DNA of 64,000 nt from Nitrospirota bacterium. GTDB lineage: Bacteria > Nitrospirota > Nitrospiria > Nitrospirales > Nitrospiraceae. Shown piece after piece: positions 24,157-32,426 of this stretch. Location: assembly GCA_030684575.1 (NCBI GenBank), contig JAUXVD010000020.1, positions 1 through 64,000 of the forward strand, given 5' to 3'. Below the pieces are notes generated by a model. It was given only the letters and a program-made list of their open reading frames with translations, searched no databases and was not told the DNA's origin. Position numbers and translations under genes: made by a program. Numbering within the stretch: position 1 is the first letter of the stretch; the number at the start of each line of letters is the position of its first letter.

Positions 24157-25457
24157 ATCACACCACCACTCCGTCCGATCTGACTATCGAGTCTCCCCTG
24201 GCCCTGACAGCATCCCCTTCCCGCGCCCTGGCGTGGCTCTATCGCCTCGCCAGACGAGCGGTGTTCTTCCGGTTGCAACCGCTCCGCCATGGTGCGATCA
24301 CCATCGTCGAAGGCCATCAGCGTCATACTTTTGGTGACGTGACCGCAGCCTGTCCGCTCCACGCGACGATCACGGTTCACGATGCCCATACCTATCTCGA
24401 CCTTGCATTGGGCGGGACGATCGGTGTCGCCGATGCGTTCCGATGGGGCCTCTGGACCTGCGACAACCTGACATCATTGGTGAGGATCTTCGTCCAGAAC
24501 CGCGAACTATTGGCAGGCATAGAAGGAGGACTCGCGACGCTCACCAAGCCTCTACTCAAGGCCATTCATTGGCTCAATCGCAACACGAAAGCAGGCAGCA
24601 AGAAAAACATCGCGGCCCATTACGATCTGGGCAATGAGTTTTTTCGCCTCATGCTTGATGAAACGATGATGTATTCCTGTGCCTATTTCGAACGGCCGGA
24701 TGCGACCCTGGCAGAGGCTTCGCGAGCCAAGAACGAACGGATCTGCCGAAAGTTACAATTGCTGCCGAGCGACCATCTGCTGGAAATCGGCACCGGTTGG
24801 GGCGGCTTTGCCATCCATGCCGCCTCACAGTACGGGTGCCGCGTGACCACCACCACGATCTCGCAGCAGCAATATACGGTCGCGGTTCAACGGGTGGAAG
24901 AAGCGGGGCTGACCGATCGTATCACGGTGATACTGAAGGACTACCGCGATCTGCCTCACCTGACCCAGCAATTCGACAAACTAGTCTCGATCGAAATGAT
25001 CGAAGCGGTGGGCTATCAATTCTTCGAAACATTCTTTGCCGTCTGCAGCCGGATGCTGAAGCCCAACGGGCTGATGTTGATTCAAGGCATCACGATCGAC
25101 GAAGGCATTTACGAACAGGCCAAGCGGTCCGTCGATTTCATTCAGCACTTCATGTTTCCCGGAAGCTGCATCCCTTCGGTCTCTGCATTGACTCAAGCCT
25201 CTGCAACAGGCGGCAGTCTCAGCCTCGTGGAGTTGGAAGACATCGGCGCCCACTATCCCTTCACTCTGCGAGCCTGGCAGCACAATCTGTCCGAGAGAGG
25301 CTCACAGATCTCGGCGCTAGGCTATCAACCGGAGTTTCTCCGCCTCTGGAATTTCTATCTTTGCTACTGTGAAGGTGGATTCCTCGAGCGCTCCATCAGC
25401 GATGTGCATCTCCTCTTTGCAAAGCCTGGGTGGCGCGCTGCCTCCGTCGAATACTGA
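24153..25457 (+). CDS. cfa: Cyclopropane-fatty-acyl-phospholipid synthase family (second)
   Basis: ATG 24153 overlaps the DUF1365 stop; the longer frame from 24054 lies inside that gene. The 434-residue product has an N-terminal lipid-binding domain (about 30-130) and a SAM domain (about 145-400): [47 protein letters not shown] and PGSCIPS are Cfa motifs. It transfers a methylene or methyl group from SAM to unsaturated phospholipid acyl chains. It is distinct from the shorter homologue at 18305. Confidence 0.9.
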   Translation: MNHTTTPSDLTIESPLALTASPSRALAWLYRLARRAVFFRLQPLRHGAITIVEGHQRHTFGDVTAACPLHATITVHDAHTYLDLALGGTIGVADAFRWGLWTCDNLTSLVRIFVQNRELLAGIEGGLATLTKPLLKAIHWLNRNTKAGSKKNIAAHYDLGNEFFRLMLDETMMYSCAYFERPDATLAEASRAKNERICRKLQLLPSDHLLEIGTGWGGFAIHAASQYGCRVTTTTISQQQYTVAVQRVEEAGLTDRITVILKDYRDLPHLTQQFDKLVSIEMIEAVGYQFFETFFAVCSRMLKPNGLMLIQGITIDEGIYEQAKRSVDFIQHFMFPGSCIPSVSALTQASATGGSLSLVELEDIGAHYPFTLRAWQHNLSERGSQISALGYQPEFLRLWNFYLCYCEGGFLERSISDVHLLFAKPGWRAASVEY

Positions 25458-25474
25458 GCCGAATCTAGAACGTC

Positions 25475-25969
25475 ATGGGATTTCAAGTGGCGTGGTTCGC
25501 CTGCGTCTTTTGAGCCACGCACGACCACCCCTGGCTCAGCCCTCTCGCGGTCCTGCTTCTCTTGGCAGGGCACATCGCGACCGTTCCGGAATGGCAACAG
25601 GCCGTCCGCCGTATCCTGTTCATCGGCCTGCTCGAAATGTTTGTCTGCAGCATACTGGGGTTTGTGGGAGGGCTCCAGTATCGAGACGGCCTTGGCGCCG
25701 GTTGGGTCTACCCTCTCTGGGTGGTCTTTGCAACGACGCTGAAACGTTCCCTCGGCTGGCGGGAGGGACGGTATGCAGCCGAAGCACTCGTGGAAGGAAT
25801 CTTCGGTCCGCTCAATTATGACGGCGGTCATGCGGCAGGAGCCTTACGCGTGAGAGGAGACCTTGTTGACGGCCTTCTGGTCTTAATGGTTCTTTGGACA
25901 GTTCTACTTCCAGGGCTCTTGTGGCTGGGAACAGCATCCAATCTCAAGCCGAAAATGGTGAGAGGTTGA
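25475..25969 (+). pseudogene. Second DUF2878 gene, interrupted by an in-frame TGA
   Basis: From ATG 25475 the frame reads MGFQVAWFACVF, then TGA at 25511-25513, then continues open to 25969. The pattern aligns with the intact DUF2878 protein (FQIGWFACVW at the same place), so the stop replaces a small residue at the end of the first helix. The remaining 150 residues keep several membrane helices. Translation from a downstream TTG is possible, but the N-terminal motif would be lost. A nonsense mutation is the simplest view. Confidence 0.65.
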
Positions 25970-26102
25970 ATCGGCCATGGAGTCGGTAAACCTTGCCCTG
26001 ATCGGATATCTGTCTCGGCGAGAGGCTCCACGAAAAGTCAGATGCGATCCGCCCGCGAGCAGTGTAGAATGCCGCCGACGACCTTACTTTCTAGGAGACA
26101 CG

Positions 26103-26690
26103 ATGGCAACCGAGACTCACAAGCAACAACTGGCCAGGGCATTTCACGACACGCAGTCGTTTAAATGGGATCCTGGTATAGGGTTCACACTCGCCTCGGG
26201 TCTGAAGAGCCCCTTCTATGTCGATTGCCGGTCTTTGATGGCCCATCCTGGATCGCGCCGCATTGTGGCCAGCCTGGCCTATGAGGCATTGAGGCCGGTC
26301 GAGCTCGACTGCCTTGGGGGTCTTGAGATCGGGGCGATTTCCATTGCCACGAGTATCTCGGACTTTGCGTTCATCGCCCAACCACCTCGAACATGGCGGA
26401 CCTTCGTGGTGCGAAAGCAAGCGAAGGATCATGGGCTCGGGAAACTTATTGAAGGATCGTTTCAACCAGGGGATCGAGCCGTGATCGTGGACGATGTGCT
26501 CACCAGCGGGGGATCACTCCTCAAGGCAGTCGCGGCTGCCAGGGGCGCAGGCCTGGTGGTGACGCATGCCTTGGTGATTGTCGATCGGAAGGAGCAGGAT
26601 GGAAGACAGAAGGTAGAAGCTGAAGGGCTGACCCTCCTGAGCCTCTTAACCATTGACGACTTGACGAATGCGCGGCCAACCCCCTCGTAG
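26103..26690 (+). CDS. pyrE: Orotate phosphoribosyltransferase
   Basis: ATG 26103 follows AGGAGACACG; the longer frame is not needed. The 195-residue product converts orotate and PRPP to orotidine-5'-phosphate in pyrimidine synthesis. Visible motifs are the PRPP loop AVIVDDVLTSGGS (about 125-137), FTLASGLKSPFYVDCR near the N-terminus and the VVRKQAKDHGLGKLIEG flexible loop. Size fits. It is a housekeeping gene after the light-response run, perhaps with its own promoter in 25970-26100. Confidence 0.92.
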   Translation: MATETHKQQLARAFHDTQSFKWDPGIGFTLASGLKSPFYVDCRSLMAHPGSRRIVASLAYEALRPVELDCLGGLEIGAISIATSISDFAFIAQPPRTWRTFVVRKQAKDHGLGKLIEGSFQPGDRAVIVDDVLTSGGSLLKAVAAARGAGLVVTHALVIVDRKEQDGRQKVEAEGLTLLSLLTIDDLTNARPTPS

Positions 26691-26701
26691 GGAAACGACT
26701 C

Positions 26702-27010
26702 TTACTTACACTGAAACTCCATGCCCCACCGGCGCTCCCGTACGAGTTCCTGCGCGCCTTCAACCGGACTGACCATACGAGATCGGCCCTTCGTTTCGCC
26801 CTCCCGCACAATGGTATAGGGACCGCCGCATTTTTCTTTCATCAGGGCCAGCGCATCTTTGCGAAACGATGACAGCATCGATCCCTGCTCCCCTTTGAAG
26901 GGATAGGAGACAACCCCTCCGTCCTCCCGTTCCTGAACCAGTTTGGCTCCTTCGGCGCAGCCGAGCAGAAACATGACCATGAGGAGGATGAGGCTTGACC
27001 AAATCTTCAT
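26702..27010 (-). CDS. Small lipoprotein
   Basis: The 102-residue product has a lipoprotein signal (LILLMVMFLLGC) and a short mature domain with two further cysteines (KCGG and FQCK) that may pair. Its pattern (KEKCGGPYTIVREGE) resembles small envelope proteins seen widely in Gram-negative genomes. It converges with pyrE. Function unknown. Confidence 0.7.
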   Translation of the reverse strand: MKIWSSLILLMVMFLLGCAEGAKLVQEREDGGVVSYPFKGEQGSMLSSFRKDALALMKEKCGGPYTIVREGETKGRSRMVSPVEGAQELVRERRWGMEFQCK

Positions 27011-27085
27011 GCGGTCCCTATCATATTCATGAGAATGCTCTCAGTGGAGCGATTGTCCACCCTAATTACAGCAAGGAGACCAGAC

Positions 27086-27511
27086 ATGACCATGCGCATA
27101 TTCATCACCCTCGCCAGTCTGCTGCTCCTGACCACCGTCACGATCAGTGGCGTCTCGGCGTATCATTCCTATTTGCTCACCGTGCAGCAATTACGAGCCG
27201 GATTGACCAAAGGCTCCTCAATGAGCCAGAAGGGCTTTATCTTGATCGATGTCCGATCCACGGATGAACATGCGGCCGGATTCATTCCAGGAACCGATGC
27301 GAACATCGACTTCAAAGAAATCAAGGCACGGCACCGGGAAATCGGAGCCCAGCTGGAAGACCATCTCGTGGTCTATTGCCAGTCAGGCCAGCGCAGCAAC
27401 ATTGCCGCAGAAACGTTGGCAGACTTGGGCTACCGCCATGTCTATAACGTCACCGGCAGCATGAACGCCTGGCTTGAGGCGGGCTTTCCGGTTGAACCTG
27501 GATCCCGCTAG
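27086..27511 (+). CDS. Exported rhodanese-domain protein
   Basis: ATG 27086 follows AAGGAG at eight bases. The 141-residue product has an N-terminal signal or anchor and one rhodanese domain (about 30-135) with LIDVRSTDEHAAGFIPG and the active-site loop VVYCQSGQRSN, catalytic cysteine present. Such proteins carry sulfane sulfur in the periplasm. No sulfur-metabolism partner is adjacent. Confidence 0.85.
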   Translation: MTMRIFITLASLLLLTTVTISGVSAYHSYLLTVQQLRAGLTKGSSMSQKGFILIDVRSTDEHAAGFIPGTDANIDFKEIKARHREIGAQLEDHLVVYCQSGQRSNIAAETLADLGYRHVYNVTGSMNAWLEAGFPVEPGSR

Positions 27512-27635
27512 CCGGAGACTGAAACAGTCCGCCAGCATCGTTCTCGCTTCGTTCAGAGGCTCACCGTACCTCAAGGGTACCCCTCGCCTCTTCGCTCGTT
27601 GCAGCCTTGCTGGACGGTCTGTTTGAGCATCCGGC
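27512..27635 (-). repeat. Dispersed intergenic repeat, copy A
   Basis: About 124 bases begin immediately after the rhodanese stop. Its tips are inverted (CAGTCCGCCAGC and GCTGGACGGTCTG) around a GTACC/GGGTAC inner stem. Reverse-complemented, it aligns over its whole length with the stretch at 63752-63875. The element is non-coding and probably forms a long hairpin in RNA. Confidence 0.7.
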
Positions 27636-27746
27636 ATGGGTGAGCCCCTCATGTCCCAGATGTGCAGATGGTCGAATCCCCTCAGTGCCTGAATAGTTTT
27701 TCCGCAGCCTGCCAGCCCAATATACTTCTCCACGATCTCATCCGTT

Positions 27747-28634
27747 CTATCGGGCCTTGGTGGCCGGTGGGTCGCGGCGCGGACTGATCCCGATCACGGC
27801 CGGAAGCCCAATGTGGATTGTCGTGCTGCCTTCTAACAACGGTATCCAACTGTGAAAGCCTGCCATCGCCATCGTGGCCTGTCGAAGCGACGGGCTGACG
27901 GCGACATCGGAGGAGGACCCTCCATCCATGGCCATGACCTGGCGCAGGGAAGGAAAGGCATCGCGCAGACATTCTCCAAGGGCATGGAGCGATACCACTT
28001 CCGTGGTCTTGAGGATCAGCAGATGTCCATTGCCTTGTTCTGCGACAAGGGTCTGATGGGCGCGTTTCCCGGTTTGCCGCACGCGGACTTTTCCTGTCCG
28101 GTCCAACAACATCAGCGACTGCGCGACTTCTCGATAGGGAACGTGCTGTTCGTCGAACGTGTCAAAGGTTAAGTCCTGAACCCGCGCGCGTCGCAAACCA
28201 GCCTCAACCGGTTCTGCCGTAAACAGTCCCAGCCAGGTTGCATGCCGCTTACTCCCCATCGAGCGCCCGTTCCCATAGAGGAGGCCAAGGTATGCATAAT
28301 TCTCACGGAACAGCCCCGCATTAAAGACCAGGTCGTGGCCGGTACGTTCTTGCCATTGGCGAATATCGGGCGGATCCGAAAGACCCTCTTGCTGATAGTA
28401 ATGCACGGTAAAGCGATAACGTTCGGGGTCGATGTCCACGGCGATCAACGGGGCCACGTCTGGACATTGCGGGTGAGGATTCCAGATAGAGATGGATAAA
28501 CCTTCGCCCAGTCGATCCCCCAAGAGGTCCTGTGCCCTTGCGATCGACTGGCCGCTGAACATGACAAAGAGGATACCCAGGAGAAATTGGGTGATACGGA
28601 GGAACGGCCATTGGATGCGATGGTCCTGCACCAT
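27747..28634 (-). CDS. Exported phosphodiester glycosidase-like protein (NAGPA domain)
   Basis: The 295-residue product has an N-terminal signal or membrane segment (about 12-34) and a DUF2233/NAGPA domain (about 65-270). Motifs are DLVFNAGLFREN (the NAG/NGG-type motif), SLMLLDRTGKV and the catalytic-site MAMDGGSSSDV. Homologues hydrolyse sugar phosphodiesters or act on wall polymers in the envelope. No operon partner is obvious. Confidence 0.82.
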   Translation of the reverse strand: MVQDHRIQWPFLRITQFLLGILFVMFSGQSIARAQDLLGDRLGEGLSISIWNPHPQCPDVAPLIAVDIDPERYRFTVHYYQQEGLSDPPDIRQWQERTGHDLVFNAGLFRENYAYLGLLYGNGRSMGSKRHATWLGLFTAEPVEAGLRRARVQDLTFDTFDEQHVPYREVAQSLMLLDRTGKVRVRQTGKRAHQTLVAEQGNGHLLILKTTEVVSLHALGECLRDAFPSLRQVMAMDGGSSSDVAVSPSLRQATMAMAGFHSWIPLLEGSTTIHIGLPAVIGISPRRDPPATKAR

Positions 28635-28724
28635 AAGTTCTCAGAGTCGAGCATAAAGAGCGCCGCTCGGGAGCGTCAATTCAATCGAGGAAGAGCGGCA
28701 CAGTTGCGGCGTAGGCTTGCGTCG

Positions 28725-30347
28725 TCAGCGCGCGCTTGGCTCGGATGTCGAAACGCCGGCGCCGGTCTTGTCCGACGGCATACTGGCATCGAGCAAATTG
28801 CGGACGGCGTGGGCCAGGACTTCAGGAGTGAAGGGCTTTTGTAAAAAGGCCGTTGTGCCTTCCTCTTGTCCTGCCATGATGCCGACATCATCCATATACC
28901 CCGACATAAACAGCGTTCGCAAATCCGGCTTGATGGCGGAAAGATGCTGTGCCAACTCCCGTCCACCCATTCCGGGCATGACGACATCGGTCAACAGCAG
29001 TTGTAGCGATCCTACCTGCTGTGTCGCCAGCAAACAGGCTTCGATACCGCTCTTGGCTTCGAGCACGCGGTATCCCAGCTTCCGCAGTTCGTCTCGTACA
29101 AGCGTACGGACGCTCGGCTCATCTTCCACCACAAGAATCGTTTCCGTGCCTCGCTGAGGTTGTCTCGATGACTGTGTCGGCGGGGGGATGAAGAGATCGG
29201 ATTCGACGTTCGGGAAATAGAGGTCGAAGCGCGTGCCATGACCCACTCGGCTGGTGACGTCGATGGCCCCGCCGCATTGGGTGACAATGCCAAACACCGT
29301 GGAGAGGCCCAGACCGCTGCCCTTCCCCTCCCCCTTCGTCGTGAAGAATGGCTCAAAGATATGGGATTGTGTCTTGCGGTCCATCCCGCATCCGGTATCC
29401 GTAACAGCCAATCGGACATAGGGACCTGGCGCCACCGGAGTGAGGTGATAGACCGGACTACGGGTCAATTCAACCTGGGCTGTTTCAATCGTCAGCGTCC
29501 CGCCATTCGGCATGGCATCCCGTGCGTTGACGACGAGATTGACCAGGACCTGCTCAAGCTGAGCCTGGTCGGCGCACAACCGCCCATTCGTTGGGTCGAG
29601 CGTGGTGACCAGCTTGATATTCGTACCGATCAGACGACCCAGCAGACTGACTAAACTTGTGACTGCGGTGTTGAGCGACAACACTTTGGGGTCCAGCGAT
29701 TGCTTGCGACTGAAGGCGAGTAGCTGTCGGATCAACGTCGCGGCCCGTTCGCCGGCCTTCAAGGTTTCATCGACCTTTCCCCGAAGAGGATGCTGAGGGC
29801 CAAGTTCCGTCGAGATGACTTGGCTATAACCCAAGATAACGGTCAGGAGATTGTTGAAGTCATGCGCGATCCCTCCCGCCAACCGTCCCACCGCTTCCAT
29901 CTTCTGGGACTGCCGAAACTGTTTCTCGCTCTGCCGAAGGGCCTCTTCAGCCCGTTGCCGTTCGGCTCGATCGTCGAGCTCGCGCAATGCGCGCTGAATC
30001 GATGGCACCAATCGTCCAAGCCGTTGCTTGAGGACATAGTCCGTCGCGCCTTGATGCATGGCGTCGATCGCCAGCTCCTCTCCGATGGTGGCCGAAACGA
30101 AGAGAAACGGCACGTCAGGACAAAGCTGACGGGCTAACGTGAGAGCGGCCATGCCATCGAAACCTGGGATCGAATAATCCGCGAGGATGAGATCGATCCG
30201 GCCGGCCCTCAGGGCTGCCACAAAGGCTTGACGCGTGTCGACGAGTTGCGACTGACAGGGAATTCCCCCCTCGATCAAGGTGGCCGTAATCAATTCGGCG
30301 TCAACCCTATTATCTTCAAGTTGGAGTAGACGGAGAGGGGTTTTCAC
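28725..30347 (-). CDS. Hybrid histidine kinase, REC-HisKA-HATPase-REC
   Basis: The 540-residue soluble product has an N-terminal receiver (about 5-120), a kinase core with H-box GGIAHDFNNLLTVI (about 160) and N/G boxes (VNLVVNARDAM, DTGCGMD, GSGLGLSTVFGIV), then a second receiver (about 405-520, LLTDVVMPGMGG). No sensor or membrane segment is present, so input comes through phosphorylation of the first receiver. It follows the Rcp1-like regulator and the CHASE3 kinase in the same direction, forming a relay set. Confidence 0.88.
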   Translation of the reverse strand: MKTPLRLLQLEDNRVDAELITATLIEGGIPCQSQLVDTRQAFVAALRAGRIDLILADYSIPGFDGMAALTLARQLCPDVPFLFVSATIGEELAIDAMHQGATDYVLKQRLGRLVPSIQRALRELDDRAERQRAEEALRQSEKQFRQSQKMEAVGRLAGGIAHDFNNLLTVILGYSQVISTELGPQHPLRGKVDETLKAGERAATLIRQLLAFSRKQSLDPKVLSLNTAVTSLVSLLGRLIGTNIKLVTTLDPTNGRLCADQAQLEQVLVNLVVNARDAMPNGGTLTIETAQVELTRSPVYHLTPVAPGPYVRLAVTDTGCGMDRKTQSHIFEPFFTTKGEGKGSGLGLSTVFGIVTQCGGAIDVTSRVGHGTRFDLYFPNVESDLFIPPPTQSSRQPQRGTETILVVEDEPSVRTLVRDELRKLGYRVLEAKSGIEACLLATQQVGSLQLLLTDVVMPGMGGRELAQHLSAIKPDLRTLFMSGYMDDVGIMAGQEEGTTAFLQKPFTPEVLAHAVRNLLDASMPSDKTGAGVSTSEPSAR

Positions 30348-30365
30348 AAATCCTTTACAGGGCAG

Positions 30366-30821
30366 CTAGTTGGTCGACTTTGAGCTATCCGGGGGCGGTT
30401 CGTTGATGATGCCCCAAAATACGCTGAGTTCTTTCACGGCCGTGATGAACTGATGAAACTCAACCGGTTTCACCACATAGGCATTGGCGCCTAGCGCATA
30501 ACTTTGTGCCAAATCGCACTCCTCGCGCGAGGACGTGAGCATAACGACCGGAATCGGTTTGAGATTCACGTCGTTCTTGATCGTCCGTAACACTTCGAGT
30601 CCGTCGACTTTCGGCATCTTGAGGTCGAGGAACACGACCACGGGATTGCCCTGCTCTCTGGAGGCAAAGGCCCCGCGGCAATAGAGGTAGTCGAGGACTT
30701 CAGCCCCGTCATGGCAGACCACCACCTTATCGGCGATGTGATGTTCCTCCATGGCGGCGAGCGCCAACTCGGCGTCACGAGGGTTGTCTTCTGCAAGCAA
30801 GATTGGTTTGACCGTGGTCAT
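30366..30821 (-). CDS. Rcp1-like single-domain response regulator
   Basis: The start is set at ATG 30821, which overlaps the upstream kinase stop (ATGA). The 151-residue product is a stand-alone receiver with ILLAEDNPRDAEL (acidic pair), VVFLDLKMPKVDG (phosphoryl Asp), LTSS and VVKPVE. This subfamily (Rcp1) is typically paired with bacteriophytochrome-like kinases such as the one just upstream. There is no output domain. Confidence 0.88.
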   Translation of the reverse strand: MTTVKPILLAEDNPRDAELALAAMEEHHIADKVVVCHDGAEVLDYLYCRGAFASREQGNPVVVFLDLKMPKVDGLEVLRTIKNDVNLKPIPVVMLTSSREECDLAQSYALGANAYVVKPVEFHQFITAVKELSVFWGIINEPPPDSSKSTN

Positions 30822-32296
30822 TTGAGAGACCTCGCGACTGGAAGGGAAAAGTAGAAGGTCGCGCCCTGACCGAGCGCCCCTTCGGCCCAAGTCCGCCCAC
30901 CATGCCGATGGATTATCCGGCGCACGTTTGCGAGCCCGATGCCGGTCCCTTCAAACTCATCGCTCCGATGGAGACGCTGAAACACCCCGAACAGCTTATT
31001 CACATACTGCATGTCGAATCCCACCCCATTGTCTCGCACAAAGATCTCGACCTCGCTCGGGTTGCGTTTCGCGGCGCCGATCTCGATCTTCGCCTCAGGC
31101 CTGGTGGCGGTGAATTTCACGGCATTGGTGATGAGATTCACAAACACTTGGCGAAGCATCGCCGGATCGCCTAATACGAGCGGCAATGGGCTCATTGTCC
31201 AGGAGATTGTGCGGCCTTGCAAGTCAAGATGCAAATCGTGGAGGACCGTCTTGACGAGCTGATCTAAATTGACCGTGGTGCGCAGCATGTCCTGCCGGCC
31301 CATGCGGGAAAACACCAGCAAATCGTCAATGAGCTGCCCCATCTGTCTGGCGGAGTCTGAAATTGTCTGGAGATACCGGCGCGCTTTGTCATTGAGCGCC
31401 TCGCCGGCTGCTTTCGACAAGAGGGCGGCATACCCGTCGATATGACGGAGTGGGGCACGCAGGTCATGCGACACGGAATAGCTGAAGGCTTCCAACTCTT
31501 TGTTGGCAGCCTGCAGCAATTCACCACGATGTTCCAGCTCCGCGGCGACGCGGCGACGCTCGGTGACATCGTGATGGATGAGAAAGTAGACGGAGGCCAA
31601 GAGAACCAACTGCAAGAGCGCGCCCAGTCCGAGCAAGGCAATCGTATGTCTCGTGCTTTCGGCGGACTGACGGACTCGGGCCTGAAGGGCTCCCCGCTCG
31701 GCCCCGTCAAGCTCAGTCATCACCGCATGAATCCGCTCAAGCTCGTTCTTTGCCGCTCCGGAGAGGGCGAGGTGGCGGACCGCTTCATAGCCGTCTTTCT
31801 GTCGTCTGGTGATGGCGCGCGCCTCCGCATCCAATTGCCGGTCGATGAGCGCGTCGAGCGTCGCCACCCGGGACTGCTGTTCAAGCCGCTCGTTCGTCAA
31901 CCCCCTGAGATACCGAAGGTATTCCGGCATCTGCTCGACGGTACTCCGGTACAGTTTCAAATAGGATTCTTCCCCGGTCACCAGGTATCGTCGATGCCCG
32001 CGCTCAGTCGAATCGAGGGCTTCGGTTACCGATTCGAGCAGCTGCAGTAACTCATGGCTCTTGCTGTCGAGCCGGCTATTCTCAATCAACACGGAGGTGT
32101 TGCGATAGGAAATGGCGCTGATCACCACGATGCCGGCAAAGACGAGCCCAAAGCCTGCGAGGACGCGCCGCTCGATCGACCAATGGGTCAACCATTCCAT
32201 GAGTCTTCCGCTCTTGGGAGTCGGCGCCAGGTTGGTGCCGGGAGCCGATTCAGGCGTGATGGGCGTGACCGGAGATTGTGGTGCGACCAAAGCCAT
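30818..32296 (-). CDS. Membrane sensor histidine kinase with CHASE3 domain
   Basis: The 492-residue product has TM1 (about 45-67), a CHASE3 periplasmic domain (about 68-210: ALDSTERGHRRYLVTGEESYL), TM2 (about 217-240), then a phytochrome-type kinase core: H-box SVSHDLRAPLRHIDGYA, NLITNAVKFTATR, DNGVGFD and GTGIGLANVRRIIHRHGG. The missing HAMP and the core type match kinases that signal to Rcp1-like regulators. It is first gene of the trio. Confidence 0.9.
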   Translation of the reverse strand: MALVAPQSPVTPITPESAPGTNLAPTPKSGRLMEWLTHWSIERRVLAGFGLVFAGIVVISAISYRNTSVLIENSRLDSKSHELLQLLESVTEALDSTERGHRRYLVTGEESYLKLYRSTVEQMPEYLRYLRGLTNERLEQQSRVATLDALIDRQLDAEARAITRRQKDGYEAVRHLALSGAAKNELERIHAVMTELDGAERGALQARVRQSAESTRHTIALLGLGALLQLVLLASVYFLIHHDVTERRRVAAELEHRGELLQAANKELEAFSYSVSHDLRAPLRHIDGYAALLSKAAGEALNDKARRYLQTISDSARQMGQLIDDLLVFSRMGRQDMLRTTVNLDQLVKTVLHDLHLDLQGRTISWTMSPLPLVLGDPAMLRQVFVNLITNAVKFTATRPEAKIEIGAAKRNPSEVEIFVRDNGVGFDMQYVNKLFGVFQRLHRSDEFEGTGIGLANVRRIIHRHGGRTWAEGALGQGATFYFSLPVARSLK

Positions 32297-32426
32297 GCCT
32301 CAAGCGTCTGCGGGCGTGAATATGCGAGGAAATACTGAGGCCACTATACTCTGAGCCGGGAAACCCTGCAAAAAATATTGTAGCAGACTTCTCGCCGAAC
32401 GCTGCGAGGAACGGACTCGTATGGAT

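Noticed and set aside
25475-25969. Selenocysteine recoding at the in-frame TGA of the second DUF2878 gene
   Set aside because: The intact paralogue has no Cys or Sec at that place, and no SECIS-like hairpin is obvious right after the TGA.
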